Source: Rhodosalinus sp041365695 (GTDB taxonomy: Bacteria; Pseudomonadota; Alphaproteobacteria; Rhodobacterales; Rhodobacteraceae). From it: 64,000 bases of DNA. Shown one piece after another: positions 12,756-21,063 of the stretch. The notes under the pieces are model-generated. The model was not told where the DNA came from, made no database searches, and saw only the letters and a program-made list of their open reading frames with translations. Within the stretch, counting starts at the first letter, position 1. Each line of letters opens with the position of its first letter. The stretch lies in NCBI RefSeq assembly GCF_041365695.1, contig NZ_JBGFSJ010000008.1, positions 62,001-126,000 on the forward strand, written 5' to 3'. The translations under genes were made by a program, and so were the position numbers.

Positions 12756-14027
12756 TCAGGGCGCGCCGCTTTCCGATTTCGCCTCCTCCTGCTCGGCAAG
12801 CTCGTAGGACCATTCCTGCGCCGCTTCCAGCGCCATGGGCGACGATGTCGGCATGACGCCCACATAGGCGCCGGTCTCCCCGGCGGGCAGCGACGGGCGG
12901 CGCGTCATGCGCCAGCCGGCATAACCGGAGATCGCGGCGAAGAGCGCGATCAGGAACAGCCAGAACGCCTGCGGCCCCGCCGCCTGCATCGCCCACCCGG
13001 CGATCAGCGGCCCCGAGATCGCGCCCAGCCCGTAGACGAAGACGAGCCCGCCGGAGGCGGCCGGCATGTCCTCCACCTCGAGGTAGTCGTTCGTGTAGGC
13101 GACGAAGAGCGAATAGAGCGGCGAGGCCATGCCGCCCATCACGAAGGCCGCCGCCATGAGCGGCCAGAGCGCAAGGTCCGAGAGGTAGCCGAGCAGGCAG
13201 GAGGCCGCGCCGATCGCCGCGAGCGAAAGGATCAAAAGCCGCCTGTCCATGCGGTCCGAGACCCAGCCGATCGGGTATTGCAGCACGAGGCTGCCCGCGA
13301 AAAGCATCGCGACGAAAAGCGCCACCTGATCCACCGTGAGGCCCGCCTGCGACCCGTAGACCGCCCCCATCCCGGCCTGCGCCGCGAAGACGCCGCCGAG
13401 CAGGAAGATGCCCACTGTTCCGAGCGGCGAGGCCTCGTAGAGCCGCCGCAGGCTCATCGGCTTGGTGATCTCGGCCGCGGGCACCGGCGTGGCCGACAGG
13501 AGGATCGGCCCGAAGGAAAGCGACACGAGGATCGAGGCGGCGATGAAAAGCGTGGCGCCGCCCGCGTCCGCGCGCGTCAGAAGCCCCTGCGCCGCGATCA
13601 TGCCCAGGGTCTGCGCCAGCATGTAGGCCGACAGCAGCTTGCCGCGGTTCTCGTTCGTGGCGGCGTTGTTGAGCCAGCTTTCCGCGGTGACGTAGACGCC
13701 CGACATGCAGAAGCCGAGCGCGAGGCGAAAAAGCGTCCAGGCCCAGGGCTCCGTCAGCAGCGGAAAGGCGATGAGCCCCGCGGACATGAAGGAGCCGAGC
13801 GCGGCGAACACCCGGACATGGCCCACGTTCCGGATCAGGCGCGGCGCGAGCCGCGCGCCTGCGAGAAAGCCCGCGAAATAGCCCGAGGTCACGACCGCGA
13901 GCGCGGAGGCCGAGAAGCCCTCCAGCCCGCCGCGCACGCCGATCAGCGTGGACTGCATGCCGTTGCCGATCATGATGAGCGTGATGCCGAGCAGTAGCGC
14001 CCAGACGCCGCCCAGAACCTGAAGCAT
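12756..14027 (-). CDS. MFS transporter
   Basis: A 423-aa integral membrane protein with about 12 predicted transmembrane segments in two halves, starting MLQVLGGVWALLLGITLIM. The A-motif-like loop between TM2 and TM3 reads GFLAGARLAPRLIRNVGHVR, typical of the YcaD/major facilitator families, and a second half-repeat has PIGWVSDRMDRRLL. The substrate cannot be read from sequence. GGAGGAGAG lies just upstream of the ATG. It is divergent from the methyltransferase gene and stands alone ahead of the rimP leader. Confidence 0.9.
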   Translation of the reverse strand: MLQVLGGVWALLLGITLIMIGNGMQSTLIGVRGGLEGFSASALAVVTSGYFAGFLAGARLAPRLIRNVGHVRVFAALGSFMSAGLIAFPLLTEPWAWTLFRLALGFCMSGVYVTAESWLNNAATNENRGKLLSAYMLAQTLGMIAAQGLLTRADAGGATLFIAASILVSLSFGPILLSATPVPAAEITKPMSLRRLYEASPLGTVGIFLLGGVFAAQAGMGAVYGSQAGLTVDQVALFVAMLFAGSLVLQYPIGWVSDRMDRRLLILSLAAIGAASCLLGYLSDLALWPLMAAAFVMGGMASPLYSLFVAYTNDYLEVEDMPAASGGLVFVYGLGAISGPLIAGWAMQAAGPQAFWLFLIALFAAISGYAGWRMTRRPSLPAGETGAYVGVMPTSSPMALEAAQEWSYELAEQEEAKSESGAP

Positions 14028-14141
14028 CGCGCTCTCCTCCGACGGGCGGCCCCGTTCGGCCGGGCGGTCTGACCGTATGACGCCAACCCGATTCGCGAGA
14101 GCCGGTCAACGCGATTGCATTCGCGCGCCCGGCGCGGTTTC

Positions 14142-14789
14142 ATGGCGGCCATGTCGGACAACAAGCAACCGGGCCTCAGCGACGCCTATGCGCTCTCCGG
14201 GGCCGAGGACGCCCGGCGGCTATACGCCGACTGGGCGGACACCTACGACGCCGCCTTCGCCGAGGCGAACGCCTACCGCCCGCCCGGGGTGGTGGCGCGG
14301 CTCTTCGCGCAGGCCGGCGGGACGGGGCCTGTCCTCGACGCCGGCGCCGGAACCGGGCTCGGCGGGGTCGCCCTCGCCGCGCACGGGATCGGACCGGTGG
14401 ACGCGGTGGACCTCTCGCCCGAGATGCTCGCGGTGGCAGAGCGCAAGCGCGTCTACCGCGCCCTCGTCGAGGGCGACCTCCTCGCCGGGCTTCCCATCGC
14501 GGACGGCGCCTATGCCGGGGTCGTCAGCGCCGGGACGTTCACGCTGGGCCATGTCGGGCCCTCGGGCTTCGACGAACTCCTGCGCGTGGCCGCGCCGGGC
14601 GCCCTGCTGGTGATCTCGGTCAACGCGCGCGCCTTCGAGAGCGAAGGCTTCGCGGCGAAGATGGCGGCGCTCGCGCCCGCGATCGAGGATCTCGCCACGG
14701 TGGAGGAGCCGATCTATGGCCCCGGCGCCACGGGCGCCCACGCCGGCGACACGGCGCGCGTGCTGAGCTTTCGCAAGCGCCCGGGTTGA
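14142..14789 (+). CDS. Class I SAM-dependent methyltransferase
   Basis: About 215 aa, soluble. Motif I is VLDAGAGTGLGGVALA and the acidic loop after beta-2 is AVDLSPEMLAVA. The core LYADWADTYDAAFAEANAY before motif I is common in small-molecule methyltransferases of this class. The acceptor is unknown. The start is uncertain: ATGs at 14115, 14142 and 14151 are in frame and none has a strong Shine-Dalgarno sequence; 14142 has a weak GGCGCGG. It lies between the divergent MFS gene and the cation antiporter gene. Confidence 0.85.
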   Translation: MAAMSDNKQPGLSDAYALSGAEDARRLYADWADTYDAAFAEANAYRPPGVVARLFAQAGGTGPVLDAGAGTGLGGVALAAHGIGPVDAVDLSPEMLAVAERKRVYRALVEGDLLAGLPIADGAYAGVVSAGTFTLGHVGPSGFDELLRVAAPGALLVISVNARAFESEGFAAKMAALAPAIEDLATVEEPIYGPGATGAHAGDTARVLSFRKRPG

Positions 14790-14918
14790 TTTTTCGCCCC
14801 CGCCGGCACGGCCGTCTTGAACGCGGACCGCGCGACACGATGTGAGGCGCTGCCGGACGCCTTCGGGGGCTGCGCACCGGCGGCGACATCGCCGTGCCGC
14901 CCCCCGGGAGACGCGACC

Positions 14919-15851
14919 ATGACATGGCTTCTTCTGGCATCGGGACTTGTCCTGCTTCTGGCGGGAGGCGAGGCGCTGGTGCGCGGCGCCGTGCTCGCCG
15001 CCACGCGCCTCGGCGTGTCGCCGCTCGTCATCGGCCTCACGCTCGTGGGCTTCGGCACCTCGACGCCCGAGCTGGTGGCGAGCCTTCAGGCCGCAGCGGC
15101 GGGCGCGCCGGGGCTCGCGCTCGGCAACGTCGTCGGAAGCAACATCGCCAACGTGCTCCTGATCCTCGGCCTCGCGGCCGTCATCGCGCCGGTCGCCGTG
15201 TCGCGGGGCGCCTTCCTGCGCGACGGCGCCGCGGTGGTGGGCGCGAGCCTCGCCCTCGCGGCGCTCTCGCTTCACGGCACGGTCGGGCGCCTCGCCGGCG
15301 CGGCGCTTCTGGTCGCGCTCGCGCTTTACACGCTGAACACGCTGCGCTCCGAGCGCACCGGCTGGCAGGAGGTGGCGACGGAAGAAGACACGCCCCAGGG
15401 CGGGCTCTGGCGCGGGCTCTGGCTGGCCGCGCTCGGCATCGCGGGCGTCGTCGTCGGCGCGGAGTTCCTCGTGCGCTCGGCCCTCGTGCTCGCCCGCGGC
15501 TTCGGCGTTTCCGAGACCGTGATCGGCCTCACGCTGGTGGCGGTCGGCACCTCGCTCCCCGAGCTCGCCACCTCCGTCGTCGCGGCACTGCGGCGCCAGA
15601 GCGCGCTGGCGCTCGGCAATGTCCTCGGGAGCAACCTTTTCAACATCCTCGGCATCGCGGGCGTGACGGCGATGGTGACGCCGCTTCCCGTGCCGCCCGA
15701 GATCGCAGGCCGCGACGTGTGGGTCATGCTCGCCGCGGCCCTTGCCCTCGCCGCGGCCGGGGTGACCGGGTGGCGCATCGACCGCCGCGAGGGCGCGGCC
15801 TTTCTGGCCGCCTACGCGGGCGTGCTGGCGCTCCAGCTCGGCCTCGTCTGA
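14919..15851 (+). CDS. Calcium/sodium antiporter, CaCA family (YrbG-like)
   Basis: A 310-aa membrane protein with about 10 transmembrane segments and the two inverted alpha-repeats of the Ca2+/cation antiporter family. The first is GFGTSTPELVASLQAA with GNVVGSNIANVLLILG; the second is GTSLPELATSVVAALR with GNVLGSNLFNILGIAG. Both GTS-PE and GN-GSN cores, which carry the ion-binding Glu and Asn/Ser residues, are intact. A short cytosolic loop (ERTGWQEVATEED) joins the halves. It would exchange Ca2+ for Na+ or H+. The start at 14919 has GGGAGA upstream. It converges on the aldolase gene with 7 nt between stops. Confidence 0.92.
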   Translation: MTWLLLASGLVLLLAGGEALVRGAVLAATRLGVSPLVIGLTLVGFGTSTPELVASLQAAAAGAPGLALGNVVGSNIANVLLILGLAAVIAPVAVSRGAFLRDGAAVVGASLALAALSLHGTVGRLAGAALLVALALYTLNTLRSERTGWQEVATEEDTPQGGLWRGLWLAALGIAGVVVGAEFLVRSALVLARGFGVSETVIGLTLVAVGTSLPELATSVVAALRRQSALALGNVLGSNLFNILGIAGVTAMVTPLPVPPEIAGRDVWVMLAAALALAAAGVTGWRIDRREGAAFLAAYAGVLALQLGLV

Positions 15852-15858
15852 GGCCGGG

Positions 15859-16611
15859 TCAGGACGCGTAGTCGGCGCCTTCCTCGTCGAGGATCGCCCG
15901 AAGCTCCGCGAGATGCAGCTCGCCGCCGCTTTCGTACTGCTCGATCTGGCGGGCGGTCGTCTCGGCGACGTCGTCGGACAGCACCTTGAGCGGCTGGCCG
16001 GTCTGCAGCGCGCGGATGTAGGTCTCGGCCGCCCGTTCGAAGTAGTAGAGCCGGTCGAAGGTCTCGGCCACCGTGTCGCCGATCACCATGACCCCGTGGT
16101 TGCCCATGATCATCACCTTGCGCTTCGGGTCGTCGAAAAGCCCGGCGCAGCGCTCGCCCTCCGCCTCGAAGGCCAGCCCGCCATAGCCGGTGTCGATCAC
16201 CGTCCGGTCGTAAAAGGCGGCGGTATTCTGGTCGATGGGCGGCAGGCGCGGATCCTCCAGGCAGGCGAGCACGGTGGCGTGGATCGAGTGGACGTGCATG
16301 GCACAGCGCGCATGGGGCACGCGCCGGTGCAGCGCCCCGTGCAGGCCCCAGGCGGTGGGGTCCGGCGCGCCCGGACGCTCCAGCGTCGCGGGATCGTTCG
16401 CGTCCACGAGCAGGAGATCCGAGGCGCGTACCCGGGCGAAGTGCTTCTGCGGGTTGATCAGGAACCGCGTGCCGTCCTCGTTCACGGAAAGCGAGAAGTG
16501 GTTGGCCACCGCCTCGTGCATGCCGAGCCGCGCGGTCCAGCGCAGCGCCGCCGCGAGGTCGCAGCGCTCGGTCCAGTGATCGAGGTTCGGTCGGGATGCG
16601 GGGGCGTTCAT
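15859..16611 (-). CDS. Class II aldolase/adducin family protein
   Basis: A 250-aa cytosolic protein of the class II aldolase/adducin fold, in which a divalent metal bound by His residues assists aldol cleavage or related reactions of sugar phosphates. Visible are ANHFSLSV near the N-terminus, the metal-site MHVHSIHATVLA and the later GNHGVMVIGDT, so the usual three His ligands are present. The substrate is unknown; fuculose-, ribulose- and methylthioribulose-phosphate enzymes share this core. The ATG at 16611 has GGAGG 7 nt upstream and overlaps the stop of the VOC gene by 4 nt, so the two are probably functionally linked. Confidence 0.88.
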   Translation of the reverse strand: MNAPASRPNLDHWTERCDLAAALRWTARLGMHEAVANHFSLSVNEDGTRFLINPQKHFARVRASDLLLVDANDPATLERPGAPDPTAWGLHGALHRRVPHARCAMHVHSIHATVLACLEDPRLPPIDQNTAAFYDRTVIDTGYGGLAFEAEGERCAGLFDDPKRKVMIMGNHGVMVIGDTVAETFDRLYYFERAAETYIRALQTGQPLKVLSDDVAETTARQIEQYESGGELHLAELRAILDEEGADYAS

Positions 16612-17051
16612 GGCGTGTCCTCCTTGGCAGGGTGGATGGGGCGCGACGGGATCCAGGCGTAGCCGTCCAGGTCCAGGATGCAGGCCTCGCGCAGCCCGTG
16701 CGGCTTGTCGGTGGCGGGCTGGAGCACGACGCCGCCCGCGGCTTCGGCGCGCGCGGCGGCAATGTCGGGGTCGGTGTCGTAAAGACGGATTTCGAGCCCC
16801 GCGCCCCGCGCGCCCGCCTCGGGCAGCAGGCCGGGCAGCGGATGGCTGCCGTAGGTCGCGTCGGCATGGAGCTGGAAGAGCTGCGCGCCATAGGCCGCGA
16901 TGGCGAAATCGGCGCTCTCGCGGTGGGTCGCGATCCCGAACACATGGCGCAGGAACGCCGCGCTGCGGGCCACGTCGCACACGAGTAGGTTGAGGCCGAG
17001 GCCGCGCAGCGACCGGCCGAACGCGTCGGGGCTGACCGTCTCGAAATCCAT
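16608..17051 (-). CDS. VOC family protein (glyoxalase/dioxygenase-like)
   Basis: A 147-aa protein with two beta-alpha-beta-beta-beta modules of the vicinal oxygen chelate fold: LGLNLLVCDVARSAAFLRHVFGI in the first and GAGLEIRLYDTDPD...EACILDLDGYAWIPS in the second. This fold includes glyoxalase I, extradiol dioxygenases and resistance proteins; the reaction cannot be assigned. The start MDFETVSPD has GGGAGG just upstream. It overlaps the aldolase start by 4 nt (ATGA), so the two form a small operon, divergent from amn. Confidence 0.85.
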   Translation of the reverse strand: MDFETVSPDAFGRSLRGLGLNLLVCDVARSAAFLRHVFGIATHRESADFAIAAYGAQLFQLHADATYGSHPLPGLLPEAGARGAGLEIRLYDTDPDIAAARAEAAGGVVLQPATDKPHGLREACILDLDGYAWIPSRPIHPAKEDTP

Positions 17052-17143
17052 CGCGCGCCTCCCGGAGCGGAGCTTGATCGCCCCCCGCGGAGGTGTCAAC
17101 TTGGCCCCTGTTCCCCCGACCGTCCCACCAGTCAGGATCCCTC

Positions 17144-18622
17144 ATGCACAGTTCCCCGCCGCGCGTCGTCAGCCCGGACCAGCCCGCGCCACGGGATTTC
17201 CACGACCCCGATGCGGCGGTGGAGCACCTGAAAGCGCTTTACGATGGGGCCTGCGCCTTTCTTCACGAGCGGTTCGAGGTGGCGATGCGCGATGGCGATC
17301 CGTGCGTGCGCTACCGCGCCTTCTATCCCGAGATCCGGCTGACCACGACCACCTTCGCCCAGGTCGACAGCCGCCTGAGCTTCGGCCACGTCGCCGAGCC
17401 CGGCACCTATGCCGCCACGGTGACGCGGCCCGACCTCTTCGCGAACTACCTGCGCCAGCAGATCGGTCTGATCGTCGAGAACCACGGCGTGCCGGTGATG
17501 ATCGGCCCCTCGGACACGCCGATCCCGATCCATTTCGCGGTGGCGCAGCAATCCCTTCTGGGCGTCCCCCAGGAAGGCGCGGCGAGCTTCACGCTGCGCG
17601 ACGTCTTCGACGTGCCGGACCTCTTCACGACGAACGACGACATCGTCAACGGCCTCGCCTGGGCGAGCGGCGCGCAACCCGCGCCCCTCGCGCCGTTCAC
17701 GGCGCAGCGCGTGGACTATTCGCTCGCGCGGCTGCGCCACTACACCGCGACGGATCCCGCGCATTTCCAGAACCACGTCCTGTTCACCAACTACCAGTTC
17801 TACGTCGAGGAGTTCGAAGCGGTGGCGCGGGCGAAGCTCGCCGATCGCGGCAGCGGCTACACCAGCTTCGTCGCCACCGGCGACGTCGAGATCACCAGCC
17901 CTGACGCAGAGATCCCGCTCTTGCCGAAACTGCCGCAGATGCCCGCCTATCACCTCAAGCGGCCCGACGGGCAGGGCGTCACGCTCGTCAACATCGGCGT
18001 CGGACCGTCCAACGCGAAGACGGCGACGGATCACATCGCGGTGCTGCGGCCGCATGCCTGGATCATGGTGGGCCATTGCGCCGGCCTGCGGACCAACCAG
18101 AAGCTGGGCGATTTCGTCCTCGCCCACGCCTACCTGCGCGAGGACCGGGTGCTCGACGACGATCTGCCGGTCTGGGTGCCGATCCCGGCACTCGCCGAGA
18201 TCCAGATCGCGCTTCAGGAGGCGGTCGCCACCGAGACCGAGATGGCCGGCTACGACCTCAAGCGGATCATGCGCACGGGCACCGTGGCCAGCGTCGACAA
18301 CCGCAACTGGGAACTGCGCGAGCACACCGGGCCGGTGCAGCGGCTGAGCCAGTCCCGCGCCATCGCGCTCGACATGGAATCCGCCACCATCGCCGCCAAC
18401 GGCTACCGGTTCCGCGTGCCCTACGGCACGCTTCTGTGCGTCTCGGACAAGCCGCTTCACGGCGAACTCAAGCTGCCGGGCATGGCCTCGGACTTCTACA
18501 AGACCCAGGTGGCGCGGCATCTGCGCATCGGGATCCGGGCGATGGAACTCATCGCGGCGATGCCGCTGGAGCGGATCCACAGCCGGAAACTGCGCAGTTT
18601 CGACGAAACCGCCTTCCTTTGA
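17144..18622 (+). CDS. amn: AMP nucleosidase
   Basis: Hydrolyses AMP to adenine and ribose 5-phosphate and so adjusts the adenylate pool. It is 492 aa, close to the E. coli enzyme. The N-terminal regulatory domain covers about residues 1-180. The C-terminal catalytic domain is of the purine nucleoside phosphorylase fold, with NIGVGPSNAKTATDHIA, the MVGHCAGLR motif and the purine-binding ALDMESATIAANGYR, followed by LLCVSDKPLHGELKLPG. The start MHSSPPR has AGGA 7 nt upstream; the extension to 17093 overlaps the divergent VOC upstream region and is less likely. Confidence 0.95.
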   Translation: MHSSPPRVVSPDQPAPRDFHDPDAAVEHLKALYDGACAFLHERFEVAMRDGDPCVRYRAFYPEIRLTTTTFAQVDSRLSFGHVAEPGTYAATVTRPDLFANYLRQQIGLIVENHGVPVMIGPSDTPIPIHFAVAQQSLLGVPQEGAASFTLRDVFDVPDLFTTNDDIVNGLAWASGAQPAPLAPFTAQRVDYSLARLRHYTATDPAHFQNHVLFTNYQFYVEEFEAVARAKLADRGSGYTSFVATGDVEITSPDAEIPLLPKLPQMPAYHLKRPDGQGVTLVNIGVGPSNAKTATDHIAVLRPHAWIMVGHCAGLRTNQKLGDFVLAHAYLREDRVLDDDLPVWVPIPALAEIQIALQEAVATETEMAGYDLKRIMRTGTVASVDNRNWELREHTGPVQRLSQSRAIALDMESATIAANGYRFRVPYGTLLCVSDKPLHGELKLPGMASDFYKTQVARHLRIGIRAMELIAAMPLERIHSRKLRSFDETAFL

Positions 18623-18762
18623 GCGGGAAAACGCGCGAAACGTTGCCGTAATACCATGAATCCCGCTTGTATGCGGCCACCATTTGTTGTGTTTGTTGCC
18701 CACATGAAGTTATATGATCGAAGCGAGGCCCAAGATTGCGGGCAGTGGAAGGAGACCAGGAA

Positions 18763-19050
18763 ATGGCCAAACCGATGACCAAGACCCAGCTTGTGGCCGC
18801 GCTGGCCGAGGAAATGGGCAGCGACAAGAAAACCGCCGGCGCCGCGCTCGACGCGGTATGCGGGCTGATCACCCGCGAGGTGGCGGATGGCGGCGCGGTG
18901 ACGCTTCCCGGTGTCGGCAAGTTCTACCTGCGCGAACGTCCCGAGCGCATGGTGCGCAACCCCGCCACCGGCGAGCAGTTCAAGAAGCCCGCCGACAAGC
19001 AGGTGAAGGTCACCATCGCCAAGGCGCTCAAGGACAGCGCGAACGGCTGA
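18763..19050 (+). CDS. HU family DNA-binding protein
   Basis: A 95-aa nucleoid-associated protein of the HU/IHF type. It begins MAKPMTKTQLVAALAEEMG with GGAG about 8 nt upstream. The helical dimerisation part is followed by VTLPGVGKFYLRERPERM and the DNA-contacting beta arm VRNPATGEQFKKPADKQV, with the conserved RNP-TGE. It would bend and compact DNA as a dimer. Its arm has more lysine than canonical HU and lacks the usual GFG-F motif (here GVGKF), so it may be a secondary paralogue. A strong terminator follows, so it is monocistronic. Confidence 0.93.
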   Translation: MAKPMTKTQLVAALAEEMGSDKKTAGAALDAVCGLITREVADGGAVTLPGVGKFYLRERPERMVRNPATGEQFKKPADKQVKVTIAKALKDSANG

Positions 19051-19072
19051 CGCCCGCCTCGTCCCGGTGACA

Positions 19073-19101
19073 GGGGCCGCCCGTGGGCGGCCCTTTTCTT
19101 T
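19073..19101 (+). terminator. Intrinsic terminator of the HU gene
   Basis: GGGCCGCC (19074-19081), a 4-nt loop and GGCGGCCC (19086-19093) form an 8-bp GC hairpin followed by TTTTCTTT. It starts 23 nt after the HU stop codon and is the best plus-strand terminator in the window. Confidence 0.9.
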
Positions 19102-19226
19102 GCCGCGCCCCCGTGGCACATGCGTGGGACCGGCCTGTCCCACGGCAGGCCGGGCGGGCATTGCGCGGGGTTTGCGAGGCTTCCCTTCGGAAGGGGGGTC
19201 GCCCGCGATGGGAGGGGGCCGGCGGC

Positions 19227-20117
19227 TTGGACATTCGCGCGATCGTTCTGGGGCTGGCCTTCGCGGTGATGTGGTCCTCGGCCTTCAGCGCGGCGCGGAT
19301 CATCGTGGCCTCGGCGCCGCCGCTTTCGTCGCTTTCGCTGCGGTTCCTGATCTCGGGTCTGATCGGCGTCGCCGTGGCCCGGTATCTCGGGCAGTCCTGG
19401 CGGCTGACGCCGGCGCAGTGGCGCGCCACCGTCGTTTTCGGCGTCTGCCAGAACGCGCTCTACCTGGGGCTTTACTGGATCGCCATGCAGACGGTGGAGG
19501 CCTCACTTGCCGCGATCATCGCCTCGACCATGCCGCTTCTGGTGGCGCTGTCCGGGCGGGTCTTCCTCGGCGAGCGGATCCGGCCGCTCGGCCTTGCCGG
19601 CCTCGTGGCGGGTTTCGTGGGCGTCACGCTCATCATGGGCGCACGCTTCCAGGGCGGGGTCGATCCCTACGGCCTGGCCCTTTGCGTCGTCGGGGTGGGG
19701 GCGCTGACCGTGGCGACGCTCTCGGTGCGGGGCGCCTCGTCGGGGGGCAACTTCCTGATGGTCGTCGGGCTTCAGATGCTCGTGGGCTCGGCGGCACTGG
19801 CCGTGCCCGCGGCCATGCTGGAGACGATCGAGGTCGACTGGTCGTGGCGGCTGGGGCTGGCCTACGCCTACACGATCCTCGTCCCGGGCCTCGCCGCCAC
19901 GCTGGTGTGGTTCCTGCTGGTGGATCGCGTGGGCGCGGTGAAGGCGGCCACCTTCCACTTTCTCAACCCGTTTCTCGGCGTGGCGATCGCGGCGCTTCTG
20001 CTGGGCGAGGCGTTGGGTCCGCTCGATATCGTGGGCGTCACCGTGATCGCCTTCGGCATCCTGGCGGTGCAACTGTCGCGCCAGCAGCGCGTGCCGGCCG
20101 CGGCGCGGCGCGGCTAG
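19227..20117 (+). CDS. DMT family transporter (EamA domains)
   Basis: A roughly 296-aa membrane protein with ten predicted transmembrane helices in two EamA repeats. The first repeat has AVMWSSAFSAARIIV and a closing LGERIRPLGLAGLVAGFVGV. The second has AYTILVPGLAATLVWFLLVDRVGAVKA and LLLGEALGPLDIVGV. Substrates of this family are metabolites such as amino acids or their derivatives; none can be assigned. The start is taken as TTG at 19227, which follows a GGGAGGGGG stretch and begins directly before TM1; the only upstream ATG in frame (19083) lies inside the HU terminator. Its stop overlaps that of the convergent AEC gene within a CTAG. Confidence 0.85.
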   Translation: MDIRAIVLGLAFAVMWSSAFSAARIIVASAPPLSSLSLRFLISGLIGVAVARYLGQSWRLTPAQWRATVVFGVCQNALYLGLYWIAMQTVEASLAAIIASTMPLLVALSGRVFLGERIRPLGLAGLVAGFVGVTLIMGARFQGGVDPYGLALCVVGVGALTVATLSVRGASSGGNFLMVVGLQMLVGSAALAVPAAMLETIEVDWSWRLGLAYAYTILVPGLAATLVWFLLVDRVGAVKAATFHFLNPFLGVAIAALLLGEALGPLDIVGVTVIAFGILAVQLSRQQRVPAAARRG

Positions 20118-21058
20118 CCGAGGATCGCCAGAAGAACCGTCAGCGTGAAGAAGGCGCCCGTCGTGGCGCCGAGGAGCGCGAGCGAGGCGATGCCCTCGTG
20201 GCCGTAATCCTGGGCGAAGAGCGCGTAGATCCCGAACATCGGCATGGCCGCCGACAGCACGACGGCGAGGCGAAGATCCGGGTCGGCGACGTGGAACCCG
20301 ATGAGCGGCAGCACCACCAGCGCGAGCGCGGTCATCGCCGGATGCAGCAGGAGCTTTCCGGCGACGATTTCCGCGGCGAGCATCCGGTTGCCGCGCACCG
20401 GCAGCCCGACGAGCGAGCCGCCGATCACGAAAAGCGCGATCGCCCCGGTGGAGGACGCCAGAAGGTCGAGGAGCCGCGCCACACCGGAGGGCACCGAGAG
20501 CCCGGCCAGAGATACCGCTAGCCCTGCGAGCAGCCCCAGCACCATGGGCCGCCGCACCACGCCCCAGATGAGGGCCTTCAGCCGCGGCCAGATGCTGCCG
20601 ACATGCGAGGGGCGCGAGCCTTCCAGCAACAACAGCGTGAGGGGAATGAGCACGAAATTCTCGACCACGAGGTTCATCGCGAGGATGAGCCCCGCGTCCT
20701 CCGGCAGCAGCAGCAGCATCAGCGGGTAGCCCACATAGCCCGAGTTCGGACAGCTCGACCCCATCACCGCGATGGCCTTGCGCGCCGGGCCTGTGCCGCG
20801 CAGCGTGTGCCAGGTCCAGGCCAGCGCGATGGTGGCCAGCCCGCCCGCGAGAAAGACCGCCATGTAGTTGGGGCTCACGCTTTCGGTGAGCTTGCGGCCC
20901 GCCACCGCAGAAAAGAGCAGCGCGGGCAGCGCCACGTTCATCACGAAAAGGCCCAGAACGCGCATGTCCTCGGGACGGAAGGCCCCGAAGCGCACCGAGC
21001 CGTATCCGAGCCCCACCAGCGCGAAGATGGGAAAGGTGATCGCCAGGATGTCGAGCAC
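20114..21058 (-). CDS. AEC family transporter (auxin efflux carrier-like permease)
   Basis: A 314-aa membrane protein with about ten transmembrane segments in two five-helix halves. The family signature is visible: FVMNVALPALLFSAV in the first half, SSCPNSGYVGYPLMLLLL around the helix break, and AVVLSAAMPMFGIYALFAQDYG in the second. Members move small organic acids or related solutes. The start is a GTG 5 nt after the aroC stop, so it is co-transcribed with aroC. The link to the shikimate pathway is positional only. Confidence 0.88.
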   Translation of the reverse strand: MLDILAITFPIFALVGLGYGSVRFGAFRPEDMRVLGLFVMNVALPALLFSAVAGRKLTESVSPNYMAVFLAGGLATIALAWTWHTLRGTGPARKAIAVMGSSCPNSGYVGYPLMLLLLPEDAGLILAMNLVVENFVLIPLTLLLLEGSRPSHVGSIWPRLKALIWGVVRRPMVLGLLAGLAVSLAGLSVPSGVARLLDLLASSTGAIALFVIGGSLVGLPVRGNRMLAAEIVAGKLLLHPAMTALALVVLPLIGFHVADPDLRLAVVLSAAMPMFGIYALFAQDYGHEGIASLALLGATTGAFFTLTVLLAILG

Positions 21059-21063
21059 GGGGT

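Noticed and set aside
10404..13997. Long plus-strand open frame opposite nusA, rimP and the MFS gene
   Set aside because: It crosses several supported genes and intergenic signals on the other strand. It is a shadow frame.
17094..17099. Perfect TTGACA (minus strand) upstream of the VOC/aldolase genes
   Set aside because: No acceptable -10 hexamer lies 16-18 nt downstream, so it is not listed as a promoter.
18713..18718. TATGAT upstream of the HU gene as a -10 element
   Set aside because: The hexamer is good but no clear -35 is found at proper spacing, so the promoter cannot be placed.
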